Origin: Pictodentalium vernedei
Lineage: Eukaryota; Mollusca; Scaphopoda; Dentaliida; Dentaliidae
Reading direction: 5' to 3'
NCBI GenBank assembly: GCA_031216915.1
Contig: CM062292.1
Coordinates: 2,786,457-2,850,456 of the forward strand
DNA length: 64,000 nt
Part shown: positions 13,501-23,433 of the stretch, one piece after another
Numbering within the stretch: the stretch's first letter is position 1
How the letters are laid out: each line of letters begins with the position of its first letter
The notes under the pieces: model-generated
Database searches by the model: none
What the model was told of the DNA's origin: nothing
Seen by the model: the letters and a program-made list of their open reading frames with translations, nothing else
Translations under genes and position numbers: made by a program

Positions 13501-14144
13501 CAGTCTGAAATGTGGTAGTAGTCAGATCTCTACTCTGTAACAGTCTGAAATGTAGTAGTGGTCAGATCTCTACTCTGTAACAGTCTGAAATGTAGTAGTA
13601 GTCTGCTCTCTACTCTGTAACAGTCTGAAATGTGGTAGTAGTCTGCTCTCTACTCTGTTACAGTCTGAAATGTGGTAGTAGTCATATCTCTACTCTGTTA
13701 CAGTCTGAAATGTGGTAGTGGTCAGATCTCTACTCTGTTACAGTCTGAAATGTGGTAGTAGTCAGATCTCTACTCTGTTACAGTCTGAAATGTGGTAGTA
13801 GTCAGATCTCTACTCTGTAACAGTCTGAAATGTGGTAGTAGTCAGATCTCTACTCTGTAACAGTCTGAAATGTAGTAGTAGTCTGCTCTCTACTCTGTTA
13901 CAGTCTGAAATGTGGTAGTAGTCTGCTCTCTACTCTGTTACAGTCTGAAATGTGGTAGTAGTCATATCTCTACTCTGTTACAGTCTGAAATGTGGTAGTA
14001 GTCAGATCTCTACTCTGTTACAGTCTGAAATGTAGTAGTAGTCTGCTCTCTACTCTGTTACAGTCTGAAATGTGGTAGTAGTCTGCTCTCTACTCTGTTA
14101 CAGTCTGAAATGTGGTAGTAGTCAGATCTCTACTCTGTTACAGT
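1581..14144. repeat. 40-bp satellite, ~314 monomers in uninterrupted phase
   Basis: The monomer is CAGTCTGAAATGTGGTAGTA followed by GTCAGATCTCTACTCTGTTA. Every monomer start from 1621 to 14101 falls on an exact multiple of 40, so over 12.5 kb there is no net insertion or deletion. Variation is confined to a few positions: AGTAG versus AATAT around base 18-21, TTGTAG, ATAGTAGTCTGC, GAATTG versus GAAATG, and the endings GTTA, GTAA, ATTA and CTTA. The variants recur in the same order at distant places, which reveals long segmental duplications inside the array. Most monomers carry AGATCT. From about 12.9 kb rightward the variants GTAGTGGTC, GTCATATC and GTCTGCTC dominate, so homogenisation is local. 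Confidence 0.98.
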
Positions 14145-14390
14145 ATGTTTTCGAATCTCTCTTACCTGAAGGTTGGTCATACTCAACTCTCCTGAAATGA
14201 GGTAGTGGTAGAAGCCACTACCTCATTTCAGGAGAGTGGAGCATGACCAACCTTCAGGCTCTGTGGCAATACATTCACAAATCTCTTGTTCGAAAGTTTT
14301 GTCATGTTTCAATCTCCAGAATTGTGGAAGTAATAGTAGTCAGATATCTGTCACAGTACTTTCACGAATCTCTCTTGTCGAAAATGTATC
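14145..14390. repeat. Degenerate ancestral repeat flanking the satellite (right)
   Basis: The longer units return here, with CTCCTGAAATGAGGTAG, TACATTCACAAATCTCTTG and AGTCAGATATCTGTCACAG. They match the left flank, showing that the 40-bp array expanded inside a pre-existing tract of the longer repeat. Confidence 0.75.
14165..14258. repeat. Near-perfect hairpin, 44-bp arms
   Basis: The left arm starts CCTGAAGGTTGGTCAT and the right arm ends ATGACCAACCTTCAGG, with a spacer of about 6 bases. It begins about 20 bases after the last 40-bp monomer and is itself made of an inverted copy of the ancestral repeat unit. Confidence 0.92.
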
Positions 14391-14559
14391 TCGCTATCAT
14401 CTGCTCAAAAACGTATTTATCCATCGCTATGACAGTTCTGGTGGTTGTCATGTGACAGTCGAACGTCTGCTCAAATCACAGTACGTTCACGAGTTTCTTG
14501 CCGTACTTTCACTCATCCCATATGGATCCAAGCATTCACCATTCCGCACGCTACGAGGT

Positions 14560-14940
14560 TGAAAATCTCACACATCTGAGAGATCAATGTCGAATCGACG
14601 AGACACTAGAAAACTTTATTCCTCCGTCACAGCGATCGTCCGGTTCTAGTCCACGGTTGCGAAATTTGCTCTCGTCGTCCGTGAGTTCACTGTCGAATCG
14701 ATCACATCCATTAAAGAGATAATGCAAAAGAGACAGAACCGCGATCGATCGAAATGAGGGACAATATTTCTCACATCCGAGAGATCTTTGCTGAATCGAC
14801 CTCGCGAGCTGTAAAAACACAACGAAACGCAACCAGAAGATTACACGTTTTTTGCAAATTGTGATGATTTGGAGTGTTCTGCATTCGAGATATCACCGGC
14901 CAAATCGACGACACACTTCAATGAGACAATTGAAAAAACC
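14560..14940. repeat. Three diverged repeat units, low confidence
   Basis: Segments at about 14568, 14771 and 14884 share the pattern CTCACATCTGAGAGATC, then TGCTGAATCGAC, then GAGACAC. The spacing is irregular, so this may be an old decayed repeat. No gene is visible. Confidence 0.35.
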
Positions 14941-16134
14941 AACCAACAAAACATTACACATTTTGACATTTTGACTCGCGATGTGTTGGTAACACAGGGA
15001 ACTGTTGCATTCCATATATATTGACAAAGCTATTCGGGAGGGGGGGGGGGGGGCCGTTACGTGTTTTCAACTCCTCTCACCCAATATCGAACATCCCATG
15101 TTTGAGAAAAAACATTTGGACCCACCCCACCTTGACCGAGTATTTTACAACTGCTGCCTGTCAATCTTCAACAGTTACAGCTGCAGAAATCCGAATGAGT
15201 TTTCTCCATTTGTGGTCGATATATATGATCGTTGGTTTCGGTTGATTGAAATTCAAAGTTGAAACATCCTGTAACATTTGGTTCAAAACGCAACATTTTT
15301 TTAGAAACGATCACAGAAACAAATAAAAGGCCGCTGGGTCATACGTGCCCCGAAAAAAAGTTATTAGTCGAAAACTAAAAACATGGAGTTTTCTAACTCG
15401 AAAAGGGGGTTATAACTCTGGCCAAAATTGTCGAACCGCACCCGATTCGAGCTCGACCAGTATTTTATTTTGATACACATACATACCAAATTTCATTTGA
15501 TTTGGTCAACTATAACTAAATTTATCATCTGGAAACCAACGTGGGACGGACGCACGAACAGACGAACGGAAACCGGCTATTTTAATAGTCCCTCGACACA
15601 TTTTTTCGGAGGTCAAAATAATTGTCACGGTAGATTCTGCACGGAACATTCAACTGTTGGTGATTCGAGGCTTGACATTTCTAATTATTCAACATATATA
15701 ACCCCACCCCATCCGACCCCTGTCGCCTCTGTTCCTATAGCCACGCACTTGTCATTTAAGTGAGCTTTGCATATGAGTTGTATATTGTGTGCCCAACATA
15801 CTGAGTTGAAGTTGGAACGAACCTTCGATATTTGAAATGCCCAACTCTTACTGAATACAAGGTACACTTGACTCGCAGGAAAATATTGGAAAGTCTATTG
15901 ACGTATATCATTTAATTTTGTAACAGTTTTGGTCATTTTACGATGCAGTTTGATAATAATCATAAATAACATTCACTAAAAACAAACCCAACGAGGGTTC
16001 TTAAGCTGAGTTTGATTAGTACTGACTGGTTTTAACCATTACATTAGGTAAAGAGTTGATATAGATGACATTTACACTAAGGCTGTACAGTGCACAGGGT
16101 TGGTCATTCAGTTAGAAATGATTTTTTTTATAAA
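14941..16134. other. No gene seen; G-run and possible old dispersed repeat
   Basis: A run of 15 or more G lies around 15038-15053. The stretch 15300-15600 reads like a decayed interspersed repeat (AACGTGGGACGGACGCACG with a TTTCATTTGATTTGGTC segment), but I cannot define its ends. No credible open frame. Confidence 0.4.
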
Positions 16135-16187
16135 CAGAAAAGTGTGACTAACCCTGTGCAGTGCACAGGGTTAGTCACACTTTCTGG
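16135..16187. repeat. Hairpin with ~25-bp arms
   Basis: AGTGTGACTAACCCTGTGCA is followed after one base by its exact reverse complement, and the match extends a few bases further with a one-base slip. A diverged copy of the arm (CACAGGGTTGGTCA) lies at about 16095. Confidence 0.9.
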
Positions 16188-16853
16188 TGATAAAAATTGG
16201 TACATGTGACTGCCAGATCACATGCTACATGAAAATATATAATGACTAAAGTTTTGGGTAAGTTAGTTACATGTCGTTACACAGGGTGCTGGATTCAAGG
16301 AACTATTGGAAATACTTATACTGGAGTGTGGAAATTTTTTAAAGTGAATTCCAGAAATGAAATCATGTTCTATTTTCAATTAATAGTGTGTTAAAGTTTT
16401 GGTCATTTTACGCTGCAGTTTGCTAAGAAGCACAAATTTGAAACGAGTAGAAAGTAATAAGTTGTTCCGCTACCGATGGCAAAGATAGGGATTACAAACA
16501 CCAGCTTTTGTATTCTCAGTTTAGCCGTCCGAAATGAAAACAAAAGTTCTTCAAATACCATTATTACGCTGCATAACCGAAATGATGTGTGCTGGTCAAA
16601 ATACGGATGACGTCTTGTTAAACACCCGAAGTCCAAGGTATGATGTCTCGTTAAATTGGACTTTACAGTTATTTCACAGAAGACAATTCGCGCGGAAATT
16701 TGAAGGGTTGATAGATAGATCGATAGATAGATATTTTATTAGAAGCACACATAATACATGATGCAACACAGAAAACAATGAACAAATTTACAGAACGCTT
16801 ATTGACGTAAATATGTATACCCCAGGAGGTGACATAGCCAGATTGGCTGTCTG

Positions 16854-17365
16854 CACTGCAAAAAATATAGGTTCTCTTTAGAACCAAAACTGGTTCTAAT
16901 CTTGTCCCTGAGATGGAAGCAGATGTGTTTAAACAGTATTTATTTCAAATCAAATAAATTTATAAAGATTAACATTAAATATTAACAGAATTAAACATAA
17001 ATTGAGGGGGTTTCAGTCGTAAGTTTAGCGCTAATACGAGGTTGTCTCAAATCATTATTAAGCAAAGGAGATATGAACAGTTGGCATATCGAACCAGTTT
17101 TGGTTCTATACAGAACCAAAACTGGTTCGATATGCCATCTGTTCATATCTCCTTTGTTTCAAAATGTTTGGCGACTGCGTTGAATAAGCTCCAAGTTTAC
17201 TGCTGAATCTACTTCAGCTCATGTAATATCCTGTTAAAATTGAATGCTAATCTTGGTAAATTTATTTGATTTGAAATAAATACTGTTTAAACAGAACTGG
17301 TTCCATCTCAGGGACAAGATTAGAACCAGTTTTGGTTCTAAAGAGAACCTATATTTTTTGCAGTG
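16854..17365. mobile_element. 512-bp foldback MITE with ~105-bp terminal inverted repeats
   Basis: The ends are CACTGCAAAAAATATAGG and its reverse complement. The inverted match continues inward through TTAGAACCAAAACTGGTTC, GTCCCTGAGATGGAA and GTTTAAACAGTATTTATTTC. The interior contains a second hairpin. The imperfect palindrome GAACCAAAACTGGTTC occurs in both terminal repeats and in both arms of the inner hairpin, plus a weaker copy just outside the right end. No transposase frame is present, so the element is non-autonomous. I could not see a convincing target-site duplication, so the superfamily is open; the CACTG/CAGTG ends alone do not decide it. Confidence 0.85.
17063..17156. repeat. 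Inner hairpin of the foldback MITE, 45-bp arms
   Basis: The left arm starts CAAAGGAGATATGAACAG; the right arm ends CTGTTCATATCTCCTTTG. The spacer is 4 bases. It sits in the middle of the 512-bp element and repeats the same GAACCAAAACTGGTTC core as the terminal repeats. Confidence 0.92.
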
Positions 17366-17728
17366 AACCTGTCATCCCCTATAGAACCAAAAGTGCATTT
17401 GGCAGACACTCAGATTGTAAGCAATCATTAAATTTGAATACTTCATACACGTTAAAGTAAATTTAACAAGACTTCTTTGCGATCGTAATCGATCAGAATC
17501 AGGTGGCTAGTGTCAACAAATTCATCCCACCTCACGCGTTTGAACGTCTGCCCTTAAGTTGGTTATTTAGAGGAAACAAACAGTTTTATTTACAGAAATA
17601 TAAAATATATTTCAAGCTGGAGGGAGTCGCTGGGAATCGTGAGATGCAATATGACGAGAATACCAGACTTGAGTTAATGCAAGATGTAATCTATAAGATA
17701 TTTAGTAATTATGATCCTAAGGGTTAAC
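17366..17728. other. No supported gene
   Basis: A 74-codon open frame (17503-17727, plus strand) has no recognisable motif and no coding-like context. It is treated as chance. Confidence 0.4.
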
Positions 17729-18076
17729 TTATGGGTTACAGTCTGGGCAATACGGACTGTTATATTCTACAGTACCCGAATATGAAGCGAGTATTTTATT
17801 CATTAATTCTCTTTTTAACAAGTTTCTGCTTCTTATCGCACGTAGTTCACAGTTTAGGTCGTTCCATAATTTTGGATGAGCATAATTTGGGAACCTATCT
17901 AAGGCTTTAGTTCTTGTTCGTTCAACTGCTAGTAGAGTACATTGTCTACTGTTCCGAATTGATCGATTGCTGGCGAGACCGAAGAAGTTTTCGAAAGATC
18001 GAGGGAGGTTTCCATTGAGAAAGTCAAAAACAAATACGTTCGCATGGAGTCGTTCACTTTCAATATTCTGCTTTTT
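17729..18076 (-). pseudogene. LINE fragment: C-terminal end of a reverse transcriptase ORF
   Basis: The minus strand reads as about 115 residues ending in a stop, with a thumb-like region (LALVERT-type tract, then PNYAHPKLWNDLN and RSIRSRN-like segments) typical of the end of CR1/Jockey-group ORF2 proteins, where a conserved WN-L motif precedes a basic helix. No fingers or palm motifs are next to it, so only the 3' part was inserted or has survived. Family assignment rests on this pattern alone. Confidence 0.55.
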
Positions 18077-18124
18077 TTAAGAACAGTGGATCCGTGTGGG
18101 CGTTATAACGTTTGTTATGTATTA

Positions 18125-18389
18125 TACAGTACGTGGAGAGTGGATTGTAACCAAATCACCCGCGGAGTGCAGTTATCACCCAAGCTATGACTTTCAAATT
18201 TTGTACATATCGACAAAAAAAAAACACCAGCAATGTTTCAGCCAATGGACCTCCGGGTTTAACCCGGAGGTCCATTGGCTGAAACTTTGCTTGTGCTGGT
18301 TATGCTTTGCAACAAATTTGCAATTATTGCTTGGGTGGAATCTCCACTCTGCGGGTGATTTAGTGATAATACACTCTCCACGAACTGTA
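18125..18389. mobile_element. TA-flanked MITE family 1, copy 1 (265 bp)
   Basis: The ends read TACAGTACGTGGAGAGTG and the approximate inverse, with TA at both edges. The centre is a ~50-bp near-perfect palindrome (CAGCCAATGGACCTCCGGGT and its inverse). Second-tier inverted segments include ATCACCCGCGGAGT and ACTCTGCGGGTGAT. No coding capacity; the TA target suggests mobilisation by a Tc1/mariner-like or other TA-specific transposase (inference). Confidence 0.9.
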
Positions 18390-18463
18390 CGCGGAGAACG
18401 TTTTTTTTTTAGCAACAACACCTTGTTCATTACCTTCGGGTTTTCCCCGATATGAATTCCATA

Positions 18464-18498
18464 TACAGTACGAACTAGATGATTTGGTACTCAATCAC
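18464..18498. repeat. Copy 1 of a 35-bp element end
   Basis: TACAGTACGAACTAGATGAT, then TTGGTACTCAATCAC. A 33/35 match lies in inverse orientation at 31571-31605. It looks like the terminal repeat of another MITE-like family related in its first bases to family 1, but the partner end is not visible near either copy. Confidence 0.6.
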
Positions 18499-19232
18499 TC
18501 GCCGCGGTGTCGGTGTAGATTGGGTGGAGGAAATTAAGGAAATTAGAGGTCCACCGTGGCTGTATAATGCCACCGTGTATTTGGGTGGACAGGATTATAT
18601 AGACTGACAAAACAATTACGTAGACAACCAATGTGAATACCGGTGGATTGAATGGACACAATTAACATCACTTGGTAACCAATTCCCCAGTCTCGCGATA
18701 TTGACTTGTGTGAATTAAGTTGCTTCATGTGTGTAATTTGCGTAAAATACACTGAAAATGGTCTGACTACTTATGGGGAATAGCGAAACAGTCGGTCTGC
18801 ACTTGTTTTTAAATCACTACAATGCATTATAAACTGATGTTTTGGGCCCTTGTGGCTGGGATTCATAAAAAGAAACAAATTGTGATTTACAAGTATGAGC
18901 ATGAAGCACTATTTATTTTTGAAAACCAAATAGCGTTTTCCGTATTGGTTACTGAACGCAAGTTATTTAACAAACAGCAGACAAAAATAAATAAAAACAA
19001 AATGCTAAGAGTGCATTCTTGTACCCTGTAACAGTTATGAACGGAGAAGCGATCTTGGCCCACTGATGTCCTGAAGTGGTATAAATCTGAACTGTGCGCA
19101 TATAACCTGACGCTTTTATGGGGTGGCCACTACCCGGAACTAATCAGAAAAGTTAAGTTCTATTTGACTTTTTGTCCAAAGCCAGACTGTTCCCTACAGA
19201 TGGCAAAATTTGAAAATTTTCGACAAAATGTC
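18499..19232. other. No gene seen
   Basis: Non-repetitive sequence with a GGTGGA-rich part (18520-18660). No open frame worth calling. Confidence 0.5.
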
Positions 19233-19522
19233 TTAACCCTTTAACCAAAGTAACGTCCGAAACCGGCCAGTGTTTTTCACAAAAATTGCCATTCAAATTT
19301 TAAGGTGTCTGTATTTTTTGTCTCAAAAAATATAGCTTGTGACACGTCTTTGGAACGAGCTCGTTGAGCTTGTTCCAATTAGGGGTCATAAGCTAGGTTT
19401 TTGAAACCGTTGAGTTCCTTCCAATGAGTGTTCATAAGTGTGTTTTGGAGAAATACATTTTTTTTTAGTTAAAGAATTCTTTTTGCACGTGTTGTCTGCA
19501 TTCACGTTGGGTAAAAGGTTAA
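19233..19522. mobile_element. piggyBac-type MITE, diverged copy (290 bp)
   Basis: It begins TTAACCCTTTAACCAAAG and ends GTTGGGTAAAAGGTTAA, with an internal palindrome around GGAACGAGCTCGTTGAG and a TTTTTTGTCTCAAAAAATA segment. TTAA at both ends, followed inward by CCC, is the known signature of piggyBac target sites and termini. The cleanest copy is at 61171-61419. Internal drift shows this one is old. Confidence 0.8.
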
Positions 19523-19989
19523 AATATAGGGAAAATGACCAAAAATCTTCAATTTTACATACGTACGGAAAGGCCAAAATGTTCCGACAGAGATTGACAT
19601 AGGGGTTTGTCCTACTAGCGTCGGGCCTGTTGATATCTAAAACCTGTCAAACACGTTTTTGCGCCGAACCTGCCCTAACATTTTGGACTTGTCCCACCAC
19701 TGGAGAAACGAAAAAGCTGTAAGACTGTAAGACAGTGTAATGGGGGAGGGGGGGGGGGGGGGTGACGGGTGGAAGAGGAAGCGAAAATTAAATGCAAGAC
19801 AATGGTAGCGAGAGCCCGACATTTGTTGAATAAAAGGTTGAATAAAGTTCGGTACTCAGAAGTCAGTGCAGCTTTTTCTAAAGCCATTTTCACACGTAAA
19901 GCTGTCAAGAAGTCATGTGATTATGGAAATATTTTTAACCAAGCTGAAAATCGGAAATGTGTGAATAACTGAACCTTGAATTCAAGGTT
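19523..19989. other. No gene seen; G-run
   Basis: Contains a homopolymer G tract near 19743-19762. Short open frames here have no recognisable features. Confidence 0.45.
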
Positions 19990-20959
19990 GAAGAAGAGAA
20001 AGAATTACCACCCTCCTCGGGGAGAGGTAGAACATTTGATGGGAGGATCTCCTCTCACACTGGTCCTCACCCGAGTAGGTCAGGGGGCCCTGAAAAGAGA
20101 AAGAGAAGAAAGAAGAGCCCGTCCACCAAGCGGAGGGATTCCCGACGCTTGGAGGCATTCTTGGAGATGAAAAAAGAGAACCATGAGGAAAAGAAAGAGC
20201 CAGAGGCGGCCACCACTTCCCCTCCCACTCCCACAGACAGCCCCATCCAAATGCCGGCTTCCCAGCCGGTATTGTCGGATGTGGAAGAGTCTGTGGAGAC
20301 TGATTTGGAAATGGAAGCTGCCTTCTCGCCTCTTCCTGATCCCCACTCGCCTCTTCCTTCTAAACCAGAATGCCAGGACGCGGACGACAGGCTGGAGAAC
20401 ATCTTACGGGAAAACAAAATACAAGGGGACCTTCACAGGCAAGAGATGGAGAAGTAACAACTACTCCTCCAACAAATCGAAGAAGCCAATAAACTTATAG
20501 ACGCCAGAAACCTACAACAACAAAAGACTCAGCAATCACCCACAACCAATCCAGACTCGGCTAGGACCAGACCCTACAAAACTCAGCAACCACCATCAGT
20601 CAACCCACCAACAACACCAACTACCACTGTCTCTCATTCCAAACCTCCACCTCTGAAAAAGAAGCAGAAAAGTCACAAGCGCCACAACCCACAACTTCTC
20701 CTCCTTTACCACGGTCTGACACTTCAAAATTCTACAGCTAATGAGGGTCGAAAGGGGATTGCTCCCCAAATCGTCCCTGCGCGCCTTCGGCGCGCAAAAC
20801 CATTTGATTCGGGGTCGAAGTATCAACACTCAAAAAATTACTATCGTCATACAATCGAAAAACAACAGAAAACATTTCCAAATGACAAAACGGAGGGCGA
20901 CTGCGGGAGCGACGGCGAGGCCGAGTCTTTACCTCGTGAGGTATTTAGAAGATGACTAT
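19990..20959 (+). other. Decayed low-complexity open frame, unknown origin
   Basis: A largely open plus-strand frame encodes a Lys/Arg-rich start (KRKRRKK), then an acidic and Pro/Thr-rich stretch (SPPTPTDSP), a Gln-rich helical patch and a second basic patch (PLKKKQKSHKR). The frame is interrupted. Composition resembles the disordered first ORF of a retroelement or a disordered host protein, but no domain decides between them. Its 3' end overlaps in a different frame the candidate BEN-gene exon at 20882. I do not assign a function. Confidence 0.3.
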
Positions 20960-21071
20960 CTGCAAGTTCGAGTCAAGAAATATTTTACGAAGACACAGTC
21001 GATTGAAGTTGGCAAGCAGTACAATGTCCAGTGGAGACCAACAAAAGACACAATATTCAAGGCTGAAATAA
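20882..21071 (+). CDS. Candidate first coding exon of a BEN-domain gene
   Basis: ATG at 20882 (A at -3) opens a frame reading MTKRRATAG, then a compact segment YLVRYLEDDYLQVRVKKY, then QYNVQWRPTKDTIFKAEI. This ~50-residue pattern (hydrophobic strand, acidic turn, V-W-bearing strand) resembles the small beta-rich N-terminal module found in many invertebrate BEN-domain proteins. A possible donor GTAAAA lies at 21072; without it the frame ends at 21086-21088. The BEN part itself lies at 28578-29557 on the same strand, with a LINE in between. Splicing from 21071 straight to 28578 would not keep frame, so another exon or a different donor would be needed. Assignment is inference. Confidence 0.4.
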
Positions 21072-21156
21072 GTAAAAGATTAACATAATCTCTACCATTA
21101 TTCTGGTTCGTTTTTCATAACTGACGGCCGTTAACCACGCCTGTTTGAGAACATTA

Positions 21157-21222
21157 GTTCATTAGTGCTTGGTGTCACTATACCAACCTTAGTTGGTATA
21201 GTGACACTAAGCACTAATGAAC
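21157..21222. repeat. Hairpin with ~31-bp arms
   Basis: GTTCATTAGTGCTTGGTGTC and following bases are mirrored by the sequence ending GACACTAAGCACTAATGAAC, with a four-base loop and one mismatch/slip. Confidence 0.9.
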
Positions 21223-21927
21223 GAATAAAGATACAAAAATCTGCTAGATATTATTAACGAAATAAAATATTCAATTCCCACCTCCACCAACTTCTTTCAG
21301 TAATAATTTGCTCATTACGGCACATAGAGGGATACACAGCCATAATTATCCAGAAGAGGTGGTCCCCCTACACAAGGGTGAAGCCACGGACCGCAGCTGA
21401 GCCGATGTCGTGGGTTACTCTCCCACCCTATGCACATTTTTTTCACCGTTTTTTTATTTTTTTGAAAATCGTCCTTCAATATTTGTTTTCATTTTTTGGT
21501 CTCAAAAAATATTTAATGACGACACATTTGAAAAACAATTTTTAGTTATTCTAGAAATTGTTTTTCAAGTGTGTTGTGTCGTTAACGTTAAACAAGTATA
21601 CAATGGACATATAACGCAATGGGCGACTCAGTTCATTGGCCCATGGCATGGTAGGTGAAACTGCATCCCCCACCCCCGGAATCAAACCCTCCTCAACCGT
21701 AATAGCCGAATTCAACATATTTTATTATTTTTATACATTGTATGTCCTCCCTTGCCCCCCACCTCCCCCCACCCCTGTTTATGTGTGAAAAATGTTTTTT
21801 CCATAATTCCCTCGAAAATGAAAAGAGGTTTCTTTCCTTTTCGACTGATTCCGCCCCACATGTGCACGTTGAGTGGGTGTTTCGGACGACAAAAAATTGG
21901 CGCTATGCCTTCAATGGGCCTGTAACA
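21223..21927. other. No gene seen; CT- and C-rich spacer
   Basis: Includes a TTTTTTGGTCTCAAAAAATA segment near 21495-21515 that resembles the interior of the piggyBac-type MITE, without recognisable ends. No coding features. Confidence 0.4.
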
Positions 21928-22187
21928 TACAGCACGTGGAGAGTGGATTGTAAGTTAATCACCCGCGGAGTGGGGTTATCACCCAAGCAATAACTTTCAA
22001 ATTTTGTTCATATCGACAAAAACACAAGCAATGTTTCAGCCAATGGACCTCCGGGTTTAACCCGGAGGTCCATTGGCTGAAACATTGCTGGTGCTGGTTG
22101 TGCTTTGCAACAAATTCGCAATTATTGCTTGGGTGGAATCTCCACTCTGCGGGTGATTTAGTGATAATACACTCTCCACGAACTGTA
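21928..22187. mobile_element. TA-flanked MITE family 1, copy 2 (260 bp)
   Basis: Ends TACAGCACGTGGAGAGTG and CACTCTCCACGAACTGTA, with the perfect central palindrome GTTTCAGCCAATGGACCTCC and its inverse. It truncates the mariner-like transposase fragment at 22188, which gives a relative age: the MITE arrived after the transposase. Confidence 0.92.
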
Positions 22188-22701
22188 AAAGTTTATTATC
22201 GTGGAGCTGGATGGATATTTCGTCCGTGAAAATCACATCTCTGAACTGTTCATCGTTTGCGATAAGCTTCGTACAAAACTCTTGACGCAAGACTTTATTT
22301 TTGTCTTTCACCAGCTGGCAATATCTCGGCTGTGTAGCTGTCCATCCAGAAGCATGAATTGCATTAACCACTTTTGTTTTACACACTCTCATGCCATTAT
22401 CGACAAGTTTTTTTCTTATTTCTGATGCTGAAAGTGTTCGGTCATTTTCAAGCATTTCAGATGTAAAAGTTAGATGAGATGAACCAATTTTATCAAATTC
22501 CGTTTTCTTTTGTTTCACACTTTGAATCATTTCTATGGCCCCTTTCTGGTACTGTTCTGTAATATATCTGACATGTTTTGCAGTCACAGGTGGATTTTCT
22601 TCTTTGAGGAACTTTACTATTGCGAACGGCTTCCAACCATTGCTGTGTTTATCGATAACAATAAGCTTTTGCCGATGATTTAAAACGCTAGGCCGTGGCA
22701 T
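22188..22701 (-). pseudogene. Tc1/mariner-like transposase, N-terminal half only
   Basis: From ATG at 22701 the minus strand encodes about 170 residues, opening MPRPSVLNHRQK. It has a helix-turn-helix-like DNA-binding region (HSNGWKPFAIVKFLKEE, then VTAKHVRYITEQYQKG), a second helical region (TLSASEIRKKLVDNGMRV), and the first catalytic aspartate in DVIFTDEISIQL. The frame then runs into MITE family 1 (copy 2) and the rest of the DDE domain is missing on the far side, so this is a truncated transposon remnant. A longer upstream reading from 22827 is open but lacks family character. Confidence 0.8.
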
Positions 22702-23404
22702 TTTGGCGTAAATAGGAGTACAAGAACATTGACACAAATTATAATGAGAAAAGATTATAAGCTGTGCTCTCTGCACATAAACACATAGACACAGCCAATC
22801 GGCGAAAGATTGTTTGACAACTAACATAGTTACTGATCGTTTAACACATTTAATGTTTTATTGCACCATTTGTCTATTACAACAATGACGGCGGAAAACA
22901 AACAAAGAGGTAATAATTAGGATCTATTGATACAGAAGGTGCTAAAAAATCAAAACAAGTCATTAACTGTCTAAACTAACTTGAACAGCAGATGACTCTT
23001 GCAAGATAAAATTTTGAATCACTAAATATTTCAATTTTCTGCCAAAAAACATCGGTTAAGACCTTTCCTTAAAACTGTATGTTTTACGCAAACATTTTTT
23101 TAGAATGATAAATTTTAAATGGGGACTTACATGTATGTTAATAGCAATGGCCGGTTTTTGTCCGTTACGTCAGATAAAGGTTTAAAGTCATCTCTTATTG
23201 ATAACTACAAAAGTTGGCATCGATCCGCAAGTACACAGAAGAAGTCTCCTTGGTTACGAATCGAAATTAAGTATTTTTATTGTTTACTAATCATATATAT
23301 TTCATTTTCAGGTTATTTTATTCAATTTTGTGGGGAGTTAGTTTATTATAGTAACTGGGGCAAAGTTAGGAGGTCTTAAATAAAACCGTGAGCGCTAAGT
23401 TGTC
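22702..23404. other. Intron-like DNA upstream of the LINE
   Basis: No domain in any frame. If the two BEN segments form one gene, this is part of its intron. The last seven bases (23398-23404, AGTTGTC) recur after the LINE at 28454-28460. Confidence 0.45.
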
Positions 23405-23433
23405 GAACGGTTCGTCGTGTTGCCTTTTGTCGC

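Noticed and set aside
1581-14144. CRISPR-like array
   Set aside because: No unique spacers: units are contiguous near-identical 40-mers, so it is a satellite.
16572-16590. 18-base match with 43133-43150 (ACCGAAATGATGTGTGCT)
   Set aside because: No extension on either side; could be chance or a tiny relic of the Tc1-like element, not enough to call.
17503-17727. 74-codon plus-strand frame
   Set aside because: No motif, no splice or promoter context, and it sits between element fragments.
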